From Diplonema japonicum (taxonomy: Eukaryota > Euglenozoa > Diplonemea > Diplonemida > Diplonemidae): a stretch of DNA of 64,000 nt. The position numbers and the translations under genes were made by a program. Where the stretch lies: the NCBI GenBank assembly GCA_964019335.1, contig OZ025650.1, positions 323,001 to 387,000 of the forward strand, written 5' to 3'. Each line of letters opens with the position of its first letter. The first letter of the stretch is position 1. The notes under the pieces are model-generated. The model saw nothing but the letters and a program-made list of their open reading frames with translations, did not search any database and had not been told where the DNA came from. Shown here in pieces: positions 48,258 to 57,879 of this stretch.

Positions 48258-48390
48258 TTTTTCTGTTTTTTTTTTTTAATACCCCCTTTCCCTCCTCCTT
48301 TGTTGGCGTTCAATGAGACTCAACATGCTTCAATGTTGAAGGGATCAGGGTTCTCATTTTTTGAAATTGTTACCTTTTCTTCTCCTTTTT

Positions 48391-48485
48391 GCTCAGAAGT
48401 TGTGAAAGCTTTATCAAGAGTGTTGTATTCAGCCGGAGGCCTCGTGGCCCCGTCGTATAGTACCGATCCTGTTTCTCATCATCGC
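48391..48485 (-). ncRNA. Box C/D snoRNA, family M copy 3
   Basis: Intact and without a neighbouring family H copy. Confidence 0.78.
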
Positions 48486-48614
48486 AGGGTGGCTGGGGGG
48501 AGAGGGAAGAAAACTGGATCCATTTCCGGGGGATGAGGAAAAACTATGAACAACAGCAACAAGGGTGGCTGCGGAAGGCAAAAAAGGGCGAATAGCAAAA
48601 CAGCAGCAAACTAG

Positions 48615-48692
48615 AGTCAGCCTCCTCTTATTCTTTGAATGATTATTTTCTTTTGGGATACACAGAGATTCCTTGTTATAAAATCACTATTG
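48615..48692 (-). pseudogene. Decayed C-prime copy 3
   Basis: D box and part of the guide remain; the middle is altered and the C box is ATAGTGAT, not a consensus. Confidence 0.65.
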
Positions 48693-48754
48693 TTTACACT
48701 TGTTTTCGTGCTGGGGCCCCGGTGGTATTTTCTTTTCCCACTTTAAAAAACAAT

Positions 48755-48968
48755 TTATGTAGGACCACACCAAGGCACACAAAAGACACATGGAAGGAAG
48801 TGAAGGTGTGCTGGTTAAATGTGGTTCTGAGCTTTGCTGTTGCGTGCGTTGAAAAGGGAGGGCGGGATCTTTTGCTTCTCCCCAACAAAGTGTGTGGAGA
48901 CCCATCCCTCCCAAACCTGTCGCCACGCGTTCGGGGGTGCTGGTGGTGGTGGTGGTGGCGCTTCGGAA
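48755..48968 (-). ncRNA. Two-hairpin H/ACA snoRNA, family K copy 4
   Basis: H and ACA boxes intact; GGT run second longest. Confidence 0.8.
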
Positions 48969-48981
48969 GCAAAGTGGTCAA

Positions 48982-49050
48982 CTCATCTTGGAACAGGGAG
49001 TATACTGTTGGCAGCATGGGTGACTCCGCCACAGAGCTGTTTGTTCCCTC
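48982..49050 (-). ncRNA. H/ACA-like RNA, family L copy 5
   Basis: One substitution (GGAGTCACC for GGGGTCACC) in the inner stem. Confidence 0.58.
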
Positions 49051-49077
49051 TTTTCGATTTTCGGGTTTGCGGGTCAG

Positions 49078-49194
49078 CTCACCATTGATCAGAAGTCAGG
49101 TAGGGTTGTTCTTGGAATCGTTGCTCAACAAGTGATTGTTTGAAGATCTTCAGATTGGCTAGGGCGGTAGAATTCCAGGTTGTCATCACTTCAA
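49078..49194 (-). ncRNA. Box C/D snoRNA, family F copy 4
   Basis: Terminal stem and boxes intact. Confidence 0.75.
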
Positions 49195-49222
49195 TTGGAG
49201 GTTTTCTCTTTGTGGCAAAATG

Positions 49223-49235
49223 AAAAAAAAAATTT

Positions 49236-49293
<58 letters not shown>
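49223..49293. repeat. A-run followed by (TA)n
   Basis: About 22 TA units, twice as long as at the matching junction near 40100. Confidence 0.9.
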
Positions 49294-49295
<2 letters not shown>

Positions 49296-49374
49296 CAGCT
49301 AGGGGCGAAAGAATAAAGTCACATTGTCTAGTAATTCAACAGAAAGTATTTGTTAACGTTGTTTATCATCATAA
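49293..49374 (-). ncRNA. Box C/D snoRNA, family D copy 5
   Basis: Guides unchanged. Confidence 0.87.
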
Positions 49375-49416
49375 AAAACGACAAGACTGAAACAGAACAG
49401 AAACAACCCTCCAATG

Positions 49417-49501
49417 AATCAGCTTGGAACCCGAAATACAAGTTTATAACTCACGAAAGTATTCATGTGAAACACGGAACATTGTACTTTCTCATCATTT
49501 C
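49417..49501 (-). ncRNA. Box C/D snoRNA, family E copy 7
   Basis: Intact. Confidence 0.85.
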
Positions 49502-49531
49502 GCGTGACAAAGAAAAGAAAGAAGAAAAAAA

Positions 49532-49620
49532 TGTCAGTCCTCGACCTATTCTTTATATGCTCATCTCCCAGGGGTTTCCTGGGATGCACAGAGATTCCTA
49601 ATGTATTGTACATCATCCAA
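49532..49620 (-). ncRNA. Box C/D snoRNA, family C copy 11 (type 2)
   Basis: Type 2 register; shorter spacer to family E than elsewhere. Confidence 0.82.
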
Positions 49621-49653
49621 TGGTTCTCATAAGGGATGGGCGGAAGAATGTGA

Positions 49654-49751
49654 TGTCAGCGGTGTCCTAAGGGTAATTAAGTTTTGCCATTTCTCGGGCA
49701 TCGCACCTTGTGCTCCGACTGGGGCGGCATCATAGTGATTGTCATCATCTA
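49654..49751 (-). ncRNA. Box C/D snoRNA, family A copy 15
   Basis: Four-T variant. Confidence 0.88.
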
Positions 49752-49831
49752 TCTTTTGAAGCTAAAACTACAAAACTGCTTTTTTTTGCTTTTTTTTTTT
49801 TTGAAACTGTCAAAGGTATTTGAACTGTGTT

Positions 49832-49902
49832 AGTTCTTGCCCGAGTCATTTACCTGCAGTGGCGATGTCGAAGACTGCGCCCAGAGGCTGATTACCAAGG
49901 GC
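49832..49902 (-). ncRNA. H/ACA-like RNA, family H copy 7, long form
   Basis: Hairpin and AAGAACT tail intact. Confidence 0.55.
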
Positions 49903-49961
49903 TGGCTTCTCTTAACAATGGGTTGGGAACGTGAACTAACTGGATGCATTGCATCATGCCA

Positions 49962-50006
49962 AGGTAGGTAGCGAGGCGCAGTCACAGCTCGAGGCACTGT
50001 CCTGTG
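49962..50006. pseudogene. Truncated family I copy 7
   Basis: A deletion joins GCATCATGCCAA to GGTAGGTAGC, removing the ATGATGA and one side of the stem. Confidence 0.7.
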
Positions 50007-50057
50007 TTCATCTGAGATCTGTCTTTTCTCCCTCTTCTTCACCCACAAGAGCTCAGT

Positions 50058-50148
50058 GGTCAGGACAAATTGCAGTTACTGTCGTCAGGAACGAGTGTTT
50101 CCGACTGAGAGATCAGGTATTTGATAACTTACAGGTTGTCATCAGTGC
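50058..50148 (-). ncRNA. Box C/D snoRNA, family J copy 5, C box mutated
   Basis: D box intact; the C box reads CTGATGA instead of GTGATGA. May still work. Confidence 0.68.
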
Positions 50149-50523
50149 TCTGTAGTTTTTTGTTTTGTGTTGTCCTTCAGAATAATGTTCGGGGTTCACT
50201 CGGCAACAAGCTAAGAGACAGTGAAAGACAATGGGCTCCAGGACTGATGTGGTGGGAATTTAGGAATAATTTGTAGTATTGCGATGCATGTATAATAATA
50301 AACTAGAACAAAACGGCAAGAGGAAAACAATTGTTCTGAAATAAAAAGACGACTAAACAGTAGAGCAGACTAAGAAAGTGCACCCACAGCAAGGGTTAAA
50401 AAATTTGAATGCGCTGTTAATGGAATGCACTGAAAATGGAATAAGCAAAGGAATTGGAAAGGAAGGAAAGGAAAAGAAGAAGAAAAAAAAGAAGAAACGA
50501 ACGAAGATCTTGAGCTCTTCGGT
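50149..50523. other. 3' flank of paralog 3
   Basis: AT-rich, with the shared GATGCATG(T)ATAATAATAAA block at about 50283. No gene seen. Confidence 0.6.
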
Positions 50524-51792
50524 TCAAGATTTCCTGGAAAAGGCCCAAGTCAAGCCGTTCCAAGCATAGTTTAAGCCGAAAGGAAGTTTCGAAGGAGGGT
50601 CACGGCAGAAGAGGGCAAAGACTTCCCCCTCTGCGTCGACCACGTTTACAAAATCACCTAGGGGGTTCACCTTTACAACCCTAAAGGCTTGTTCACCCCG
50701 CATGATGGTGTCGCCCACCCTGAAGGTGTCGCAGAAGGTGTACGTGTATCTGGTGTGGAAGCACAGCATTGCGTCTTTCGACCTAATTCCGCTCAGGCGC
50801 ACGGTGGAGTTACAGAGCCCTGCCCTTTCCAGAAGCAACCCGCGCAGTGTCCTTGCATCAGATCCACTACGCACCATGACACGCTCTGATACAGTCCCGT
50901 CCGTGATATCCAACGGAGAGAACTCCTTCAGAAGGTCGACAGGCTTGGTGTCCTCCGGGTACAGGAATTTCGTATTCACTACCATCATTAACTCGTTCCC
51001 TTCCCGCAACTCCTCTTCCAGTACCCTCACGTCATCCTTGGTCGCCCCTACAACCGCCACTATCCTTGTCAGCACCTGCTTCTCCCCGCACACGACTGTG
51101 TCGAAGTACTCCTTGTTAAGGTCTGTGAAGTGCACGACGTGCATGTCAACCACCACCCTCGACTGCGGCCTCCACTCCCCCTCCTTCCCGTTTGAGAACC
51201 ACACGTCGCCAATTGACGTCTCGCTCGCAATGGCATCATACACCCATCGACCTTCCTCTCCGAACTCGTTCTTCGCTTCCCCCACTTGCAGAAAGGGCGA
51301 AAGTTTCCTGTTCACGACAGCGAAGAAGTCGGACTGGTGATTTGCGTTGTAAGGGACGGGCGATGCACCGCTTTTCACGAGGGACATGAAGTACTCGAAC
51401 ATCTCCTCCACGCCCTTCGGGTCTGTGGAGGACTGCTTCTGGAACAGGATTGGCACCTTGTGCTCTGTCCCCATGCGAGCCTCTGCGATCCTCCTCTCGA
51501 AGAACACACACTCGTCCTCATGGTCCACACCATAGCCGAGGATGAGGAGGGGGGACTTCAGCTCAAGTATTTTATTGACAAGCTTTTTGCCTTGCAGAGC
51601 CTTTAGCTCAACAACAGCAACTGTCGGCACAGGCATCAGGAGGCACTCGCTGCCCTCGACATCAACGAAGCCCTGCAGCTTTCCATACCCTCCCACGTTT
51701 GCAAGGACCTTCTTCGCGAGCTCCATACGGCTCGACGAGTGCCCCACAACCTGTATGAGCTCATCCGACAAGGTTAGTGCCATCTCCGACAT
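50524..51792 (-). CDS. Array-associated paralog 3, 422 aa, unknown
   Basis: Full-length relative of the 25060-26409 protein without the Thr/Val/Glu repeat. Shared blocks: VVGHSSSRMELAKKVL, VPTVAVVELKALQ, KVPILFQKQSSTDPKGVEEMF, SIGDVWFSNGKEGEWRPQ, VVGATKDDVRVLEEEL and the tail SKLPFGLNYAWNGLTWAFSRKS. The strings GVEEMFEYFM and DMHVVHFTDLN are identical, so the middle is under constraint or recently copied. The alternating hydrophobic strands suggest a Rossmann-like or alpha/beta fold, but no nucleotide or metal motif is plain. It sits between guide-RNA blocks like its paralogs. Confidence 0.85.
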   Translation of the reverse strand: MSEMALTLSDELIQVVGHSSSRMELAKKVLANVGGYGKLQGFVDVEGSECLLMPVPTVAVVELKALQGKKLVNKILELKSPLLILGYGVDHEDECVFFERRIAEARMGTEHKVPILFQKQSSTDPKGVEEMFEYFMSLVKSGASPVPYNANHQSDFFAVVNRKLSPFLQVGEAKNEFGEEGRWVYDAIASETSIGDVWFSNGKEGEWRPQSRVVVDMHVVHFTDLNKEYFDTVVCGEKQVLTRIVAVVGATKDDVRVLEEELREGNELMMVVNTKFLYPEDTKPVDLLKEFSPLDITDGTVSERVMVRSGSDARTLRGLLLERAGLCNSTVRLSGIRSKDAMLCFHTRYTYTFCDTFRVGDTIMRGEQAFRVVKVNPLGDFVNVVDAEGEVFALFCRDPPSKLPFGLNYAWNGLTWAFSRKS

Positions 51793-52032
51793 AGTTGGTG
51801 TTGCTTGTGTATTAAAACCTATGGGTGCATGGGATGAGCTCTTACAATTAAAAGCAGGAATGTCAATACATCGATACTACACCACACTATGAGGAAAGAT
51901 GTGTTAACATCGATGCACATGTCACGTCCAAGATGAAGCAGATGTGCTGCACTGGAGTAGGTTGCATAGCCACGTCATCCCGAGTACACCTTCCGAGGTC
52001 ATATCATCTTCTTCGTAATTACGTTATATTTT

Positions 52033-52230
52033 TTATGTAGGACCACACCAAGGCACACAAAAGACACATGGAAGGAAGTGAAGGTGTGCTGGTTAAATGT
52101 GGTTCTGAGCTTTGCTGTTGCGTGCGTTGAAAAGGGAGGGCGGGATCTTTTGCTTCTCCCCAACAGAGTGTGTGGAGACCCATCCCTCCCAAACCTGTCG
52201 CCACGCGTTCGGGGGTGCTGGTGGCGCTTC
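52033..52230 (-). ncRNA. Two-hairpin H/ACA snoRNA, family K copy 5
   Basis: H and ACA boxes intact; short GGT run with cgcttc present. Confidence 0.8.
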
Positions 52231-52248
52231 GGAAGCAAAGTGGTCAAC

Positions 52249-52316
52249 TCATCTTGGAACAGGGAGTATACTGTTGGCAGCATGGGTGACCCCGCCACAG
52301 AGCTGTTTGTTCCCTC
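52249..52316 (-). ncRNA. H/ACA-like RNA, family L copy 6
   Basis: Stem and AAGATGA tail intact. Confidence 0.6.
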
Positions 52317-52357
52317 TTTTCTTTTTGTCGTTCTTTTTCTTTTTCATTTCCCTTTCT

Positions 52358-52474
52358 CTCACCATTGATCAGAAGTCAGGTAGGGTGTTCTTGGAATCGT
52401 TGCTCAACAAGTGATTGTTTGAAGATCTTCAGATTGGCTAGGGCGGTAGAATTCCAGGTTGTCATCACTTCAAT
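52358..52474 (-). ncRNA. Box C/D snoRNA, family F copy 5
   Basis: Boxes and terminal stem intact. Confidence 0.75.
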
Positions 52475-52537
52475 TAGAGGTTTCCTTTCAAAATCGGCAA
52501 ACTTAAAATGTCAAGTAAAAAGGTTTCTGTCAACGGT

Positions 52538-52633
52538 GTTCAGCGGTGTCCTAAGGGTAATTAAGTTGCCATTTCTCGGGCATCGCACCTTGTGCTCCGA
52601 CTGGGGCGGCATCATAGTGATTGTCATCATCTA
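52538..52633 (-). ncRNA. Box C/D snoRNA, family A copy 16
   Basis: Two-T variant; flank of the D box changed (CTGAAC). Confidence 0.87.
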
Positions 52634-52736
52634 CTCGTGATGTCGAAGACTGCAAATTTGGGGAGGTGATAAAGCTGGAAAAGTGATCAGATCACATAGC
52701 TAAAAACCCTTTTTGTTTTTGTTTTGTTTTTTATTT

Positions 52737-52830
52737 GGTCAGATCTCGGATAGGGACCTATGCAACCGTCACCACAGGGAGGTGGACGGCCACTCAAACG
52801 CCTTCCTTCTCACTGTCGCGTCCGGAGGCA
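52737..52830 (-). ncRNA. Conserved repeated module, family G copy 3
   Basis: One substitution from copy 1 in about 85 nt. Confidence 0.45.
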
Positions 52831-52846
52831 TCTGGGGAGAAAAGAA

Positions 52847-52929
52847 AGTCAGCTAGGGGCGAAAGAATAAAGTCACATTGTCTAGTAATTCAACAGAAAG
52901 TATTTGTTAACGTTGTTTATCATCATAAA
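52847..52929 (-). ncRNA. Box C/D snoRNA, family D copy 6
   Basis: Guides unchanged; D box CTGAC. Confidence 0.87.
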
Positions 52930-52971
52930 AAAACGACAAGACTGAAACAGAACAGAAACAATCCTCCAATG

Positions 52972-53056
52972 AATCAGCTTGGAACCCGAAATACAAGTTT
53001 ATAACTCACGAAAGTATTCATGTGAAACACGGAACATTGTACTTTCTCATCATTTC
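52972..53056 (-). ncRNA. Box C/D snoRNA, family E copy 8
   Basis: Intact. Confidence 0.85.
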
Positions 53057-53098
53057 GCGTGACAAAGAAAAGAGAAATGAATAGAAAGAAGAAAAAAA

Positions 53099-53187
53099 TG
53101 TCAGTCCTCGACCTATTCTTTATATGCTCATCTCCCAGGGGTTTCCTGGGATGCACAGAGATTCCTAATGTATTGTACATCATCCAA
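53099..53187 (-). ncRNA. Box C/D snoRNA, family C copy 12 (type 2)
   Basis: Type 2 register. Confidence 0.82.
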
Positions 53188-53219
53188 TGGTTCTCATAAG
53201 GGGTGGGCGGAAGAAATGA

Positions 53220-53318
53220 TGTCAGCGGTGTCCTAAGGGTAATTAAGTTTTTGCCATTTCTCGGGCATCGCACCTTGTGCTCCGACTGGGGCGGCATCAT
53301 AGTGATTGTCATCATCTA
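53220..53318 (-). ncRNA. Box C/D snoRNA, family A copy 17
   Basis: Five-T variant. Confidence 0.88.
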
Positions 53319-53341
53319 AAGAAAAGGGCGAAAAAGGATAT

Positions 53342-53421
53342 GGTCAGACGAAACCCGAAAGTTAACTTCACTGCAAATGCATCAGGTCTTGAAACACATT
53401 GGAAAGTAATGTCATCATCTT
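53342..53421 (-). ncRNA. Box C/D snoRNA, family B copy 7
   Basis: Right-most guide RNA of the array (first to be transcribed if the unit reads leftwards). Boxes and guides intact. Confidence 0.88.
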
Positions 53422-53784
53422 AAGGTTTTTGAGCCAGAAGGCTTGGTGGGTTGATCTAGGAAGGGCTTTGAGTACTTGGCAACGTGTGCCCCCCTTTTAT
53501 ATTCTCGTGCGAACGGAAATAAAGAATAAAAAAAGAGAAAACTCTGAAGAGCCGCTGTTTCTTTTCTTCTTCTTTTTTCTTCTATTCCATAACCACAGAC
53601 AAGGTTTAAAACTAAGGTTAAGTGAATCTTGGAAAAAAACTTGCGTATCACAAACCATGGATCTAAAAAAAGGGGGGGGGAAGAACCCGTATTAGAGGTG
53701 TCTCAAAAATGAAAAGCAATATGCCATGTTGTGTAAAGAGAAAGAATGCGAATGGCTAGGGCAAGCAAAAACAAATAAGAGGGT
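53422..53784. other. Spacer between the array and the sirtuin gene
   Basis: Mid-to-low GC with A/T runs; no gene or module recognised. Confidence 0.65.
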
Positions 53785-55059
53785 TCAATATCTGGGGGGT
53801 TTCCCCAAGGACGGGACTGACCGCTTTTTGAGGCTGCTCGTCCGTTTTTTAGGACTTGATGCCTTTTTGGAGCTAGTTGCGGTTCCTGTGCTCACAGGTG
53901 GTAGGGCAGGTTCCGTCTTTGACGCTGCCTTGAAAGAAACCTTCTTGAGAGAAGCCTTCTTTGGTGGGTATGTCTGCTTTTGGTTCTCCTCTGGAGTGGG
54001 TTCATCTTCGTCAAGTAGATCTTCGCAGCAACAGCCATTCTTTAACCTCCACGCTGTGCGCTCGACTTGGGCATAAACCTTGCGAGCAGGGGGTGGAAGG
54101 CGTGGTGCCACATGCTTCAGCTTGTTCACAACGGCACGCATGAAGGCGTCAGTGTCGCAGTGCACTTTCAGTGCGATGGAGTCGTGTGGGGTTTTCATCT
54201 TGTTGACGATGACAACAGGGTGCTTGTTGTTGTGGATTACAGTAGGCAGCCCTGCTGTGGGCATGACAGTGATGCTCGACCCGAGCACAATCAGGAGGTC
54301 GCACTTTGTCGAAGCGAAATCGGCCACTGCCTCCCACTCGTCCTTCTGAAGGGAGTCGCCGAAGTTCACGATGGTGTCGACAAGGGGCTCGCACGTGGTG
54401 CATTTTGTACACTTCCCTCCTGTCCGCTTGTCCTTCCGTGCCATCTCGCGCCTCACGGGGAAGGGCCGCTCGAACGTTGCCCCGCACTCGTTACATCGCT
54501 CGACAAAACAGTTCCCATGCACCTCTGTCAGCTTCGCCGCCTCGACACCCGACCTCCTGTGCAGGCCGTCTACATTTGTCGACACGATCTTCTTGATGGT
54601 TTTTGATTCAAGGAGTGCCCTCAGTGTCATGTGAGTGTAAGTAGGCACAAGGTGGTCAATGGGCAACGTCTTTGGTTTCAAACCTTTTGCTTCCATCGTC
54701 CACTTCCCGTTGGGACCTCTATAGTCGCAAATGCCCGCATTAGTCGAGATGCCCGCGCCCGTGAGCACCATGGCATGCTTGGCCGTCTTCAGCATTGTTG
54801 CGACCTGCTGTGCCATCTCCTCTGTCTTCGCCTTCCCGTCGTCGTACTCGATGCCGTCCGACTCGAAGCTCGACATTTTCATCGACTCACTTATTTTCTG
54901 GATGAATGCCTGGTTCACTCTGTCGAACCTGTTCTGGAATTCCTCCCATTTTCTTTGAAAGTCCGCAACGGCGTTCATCGCGTTGTCAATGTCTGCATCC
55001 GTAGCACGTCTCGTGGCTAGGGTCCTCGACTCCTCCCTTCTGTCCATGTCCATGTCCAT
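53785..55059 (-). CDS. Sirtuin (SIRT6/7-like NAD-dependent deacylase), 424 aa
   Basis: Start taken at the first ATG (55059, MDMDMDRREES). Sirtuin motifs: GAGISTNAGICDYRGPNGKW (NAD loop), STNVDGLHRRSG, catalytic His in EVHGNCF, four zinc Cys (CNEC and CTKC...C), TIVNFGDSL and LLIVLGSSITVMP. NFGDSL with the short zinc module points to the SIRT6/7 (class IV) branch. It removes acetyl or related groups from Lys using NAD. An N-terminal extension of about 85 residues is charged and helical; the C-terminus is Lys/Ser-rich (KKASSPKKRTSSLKKR) and could be a nuclear or nucleolar signal. Confidence 0.93.
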   Translation of the reverse strand: MDMDMDRREESRTLATRRATDADIDNAMNAVADFQRKWEEFQNRFDRVNQAFIQKISESMKMSSFESDGIEYDDGKAKTEEMAQQVATMLKTAKHAMVLTGAGISTNAGICDYRGPNGKWTMEAKGLKPKTLPIDHLVPTYTHMTLRALLESKTIKKIVSTNVDGLHRRSGVEAAKLTEVHGNCFVERCNECGATFERPFPVRREMARKDKRTGGKCTKCTTCEPLVDTIVNFGDSLQKDEWEAVADFASTKCDLLIVLGSSITVMPTAGLPTVIHNNKHPVVIVNKMKTPHDSIALKVHCDTDAFMRAVVNKLKHVAPRLPPPARKVYAQVERTAWRLKNGCCCEDLLDEDEPTPEENQKQTYPPKKASLKKVSFKAASKTEPALPPVSTGTATSSKKASSPKKRTSSLKKRSVPSLGKPPRY

Positions 55060-55138
55060 GTTCCTACGTTGCTTCAAAAATGCAACCGCAAAAAGCTACA
55101 CAAATAAATCTAAAGAAGAATAACTGGACATCTACCTA

Positions 55139-56317
55139 CTACAAGGCTGCGCGTATAGCGCTGTTCATGTCGACTACTGACTGGAACAGGGCCACGGCCA
55201 TGCGGTGCTGCTCCGCTGAAGTCGCACATAAGTGCACGGTGCGTGACGATGTGTTAACGGAGAATGCCCCTGCAGGGCCCAGCTCCACCTCGGATCCGTC
55301 AGGCCCCTTTAGCTTACCCGATCTCAGCAAGTTGGCTTTGAAGGCCTCGGGTTCGAGCCCCGCCTCGATGCTCACCACCTCGCACAGGGGCACCCTGTCT
55401 CGGATGAACCGCTTGTTGACATCTTCGGTAACAACCAGACAGGGGGACACCTTCCGGGCCTCTGTGGGGTACGCAAGGACGCTGAGCCACCGCTCCTTGA
55501 CGCCGTCCCTCTTAAACTGGATGAGGTGCTCGCCTTCACGGTAACGGTCGAGAGCAGCGATGAGGGCAGGGTCACAGAGGAAGGGTGCCATCAGGTGCTC
55601 GTGAGTAGTGGGTGAAAAGCCAGACAGCTCGAACAGCTGTACAACGAGGTAATGGGAGGGCGTGTTGGCGTTGGCACTGGCTGTGGTATTGCCACCTCTA
55701 GGGGTCAAGACAGTGGGAGGGGTCGCAACGTTTCTGTGGAGGTGCTCGTAAGGGACAGGGTATGGGTTAGTGTGAGGAGTGTGGATCTCTCGAAGGGGGG
55801 GTGGGGTGGTGGTAGCAAGGCGTGCATGCTGCGGTGGGGGTGCTTTGAGCGCTGCAACGAGCTCCTCCTGTGCATCAAGGATCCGCATGCTGGTGTCGTC
55901 CAAGTCGTGCACAGCACGGCTTGAGACCATAGGCACTTCCACCACACTCTCACTGAGCCGTGCAGTCAGCCGCCGTATCTCCTCTCTGCTTCGGCTTGTG
56001 GGCGACAGTGCTAACCGGCCCTTGTCCTCTTGGATATTGTCAACAGGGTACTGTAGTTTCATTCTTCGCAAAGCCTCTTCCGCGCTGCTTGCAGCATTCT
56101 GCGCCACGTTCGCCCTCTCTTCCTGAAGCCTCCTCTCATGGACCCCCTTCATCCTCAGGCCTGGGCTCATGGCTGCTTGCACTTGTACAGTTGTCGCACT
56201 TCCACCTACCATCCCGGGTGGCTTCATACTACTCGGCTTCACGGTACCGTTTAACATCCCTTTTTTGTCTAATTCGAGGACTTTGTTTATAATAGATATC
56301 GGGTCGGGGATGGACAT
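55139..56317 (-). CDS. Unknown protein with PH-like C-terminal domain, 392 aa
   Basis: Start taken at 56317 (MSIPDPISIINK); the open frame upstream encodes only Phe/Pro homopolymer. Residues 1-200 are disordered to helical with basic patches; residues about 205-260 are Pro/His/Thr-rich. From about 275 (HYLVVQLFELSGFSP) to the end there are beta strands and a final helix (SAEQHRMAVALFQSVVDMN) in the order of a PH-like domain, with RVPLCEVVSIEAGLEPEAF and RTVHLCATSAEQ as central strands. Similar late-helix patterns occur in the 18474-21444 protein. No known family was recognised. Confidence 0.75.
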   Translation of the reverse strand: MSIPDPISIINKVLELDKKGMLNGTVKPSSMKPPGMVGGSATTVQVQAAMSPGLRMKGVHERRLQEERANVAQNAASSAEEALRRMKLQYPVDNIQEDKGRLALSPTSRSREEIRRLTARLSESVVEVPMVSSRAVHDLDDTSMRILDAQEELVAALKAPPPQHARLATTTPPPLREIHTPHTNPYPVPYEHLHRNVATPPTVLTPRGGNTTASANANTPSHYLVVQLFELSGFSPTTHEHLMAPFLCDPALIAALDRYREGEHLIQFKRDGVKERWLSVLAYPTEARKVSPCLVVTEDVNKRFIRDRVPLCEVVSIEAGLEPEAFKANLLRSGKLKGPDGSEVELGPAGAFSVNTSSRTVHLCATSAEQHRMAVALFQSVVDMNSAIRAAL

Positions 56318-56463
56318 TGTGTGCTTTATTTGTTTTTTCCCACCCTGCTCTGTTGGTTTCTTTTTTTTTCCCCTCCTGTTTCTACCCAGAAAAAAGGGAG
56401 CAAATGAAAAAAATTTGAAGAAAATAAAATGGCAACAAAATAAAAAGGAGAAAAAAGCGGAAG

Positions 56464-56501
<38 letters not shown>

Positions 56502-57879
56502 ACTAACGCAAATACAGAAGGTGGGGGGGGGGGGGAGAAGAAAAAGAACACGGAAAGAGAGAGGAAGAGAATAAGTAGACAGAGGTGAATGGAAGCACAA
56601 GGAGGGGAGGAAACGCGAATAAAGGGGAATTATGTAACCCCCCCCCCCCCCCCCCCCTCAATTTCCTACCTTATCATTCGCTTGCGACCACGTATCTCCT
56701 TCAGCCAGCCCCCTCCTCTTATTTCTATCTTTCTTTTTCAAACACGTTTCTTTTCCCTCTAAAATCAATACTAAGCTTGACGTGCAATGTGCATTTCTTT
56801 TATTGGGGTTTCTTTGCTTCATACTTTATTATTGTTATTCACATGTATTGGGTGTGTGTGTGTGTGTGTGTGCGCGTGCGTGTTGCTTGAGGGGGGGATT
56901 TTTTTCCCCCTCTTTTTTCTTCTCCGATATTTTACTCAAAAAAAAAAAGTGTTCTTTGAAATTTTCTTTTTTATAGCTTATAGCTTATTCACACACACAG
57001 AAGGATGAAAAAAAAGAAGAAAAAAAAGGACACAAATACAGGCCCTAGCAAGATGAAAAAAAGAAAGAAAATCGTGGAAAAGAAGAAGAAAAAAAAGAAA
57101 CAATTCGATTCCCTTTTGGAGTTTCAAAAAAGAATTGGCTGCTGTGTGTTTGTTGGCGCGAAAGTCAGGCGTATCCTGCTGAAGGCTAAAACCGAACATA
57201 TATGATTGCCTACCCTTTCTTGTTCAAGCACAATACAAAAGGAAAAAAAAAAAAAAAAAGAAGAAGAAAAAGAATTGCAGCGGAATCGTTGTAGTTATGG
57301 GGTGCTGCAGCGTGCGGAAAGAGGAATGACGGTTAGAAGATAAAAAAAGCAGAAGAATAAGAATAGGCAAGCCGTTGCGAATATAAAAGAATTTTTTATG
57401 GAACTGGTCGTTGTTTGTAAGTGCCGGGTAGAAACCTGGAGCCTGTAAACCCGTAAACACCTTGCCAACGTTCCCTTTTTGTTCAGACAAATTTCAATTT
57501 CCTTGCTACAAGTCAAAATTCTTAAGTCTTCTCAAGTATTCTCAAGTCAAAAAAAAAGAAAGACACACTCATCCCCCCCTTCATCTCTTGCCATGGTTAT
57601 ACACTTTGAGCATTGGCTCTTGCAAACACATCCTTTAAATCATGCCCCCCCCCCCCCCCCCCTTCCAGAAACAAAGAACAAAAAGAAGGGAGAAAGGAAA
57701 GAAAAAAAGGGGGGAGGGGAAAGAAAAAAAATAAAAATAAAAATAAAGAAGGAGATAAAAAAAAAAAAAAACACTGGAGCAAAATCCGCAATAAAATTGA
57801 ACTATATTAATGAAGAGGCAAGGTGCTCTTATCCCCCGCCATCACTTAGCTGGCAAAATTTCAGAAGACACAAAAGGTA
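56318..57879. other. Intergenic, homopolymer-rich
   Basis: Contains a G run near 56522, a C run of about 22 near 56636-56657, a (TG)n tract near 56852-56870 and many A runs. No gene recognised. Confidence 0.7.

Larger units (their letters stand above)
22081..53421 (-). other. Mega-array of modification-guide RNA genes (families A-M)
   Basis: About 31 kb containing some 85 intact or near-intact copies plus fragments of 13 short RNA families, almost all readable on the minus strand, separated by variable spacers and interrupted by eight protein genes. Module order recurs (K-L-F-D-E-C-A-B and H-I-J), showing growth by block duplication. Each copy is listed separately below. Confidence 0.85.

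Noticed and set aside
22081-53421. Repeated short ORFs (for example MLRLGRHHSDCHH and MATGLGGMGLHTLCWG types)
   Set aside because: They fall inside guide-RNA modules A/B and K and repeat only because the RNAs do. Frames end at module edges, and the conserved parts are the boxes and rRNA antisense, not codons.
22081-53421. CRISPR array
   Set aside because: Repeats are 70-200 nt of 13 different families with irregular spacers in eukaryotic DNA; there are no cas genes.
22081-53421. Modules as transposons or MITEs
   Set aside because: No shared terminal inverted repeats or target-site duplications; module ends are C and D boxes or hairpin tails.
55060-55077. Upstream start for the sirtuin
   Set aside because: The codon is TTG, not ATG; the first ATG is at 55059.
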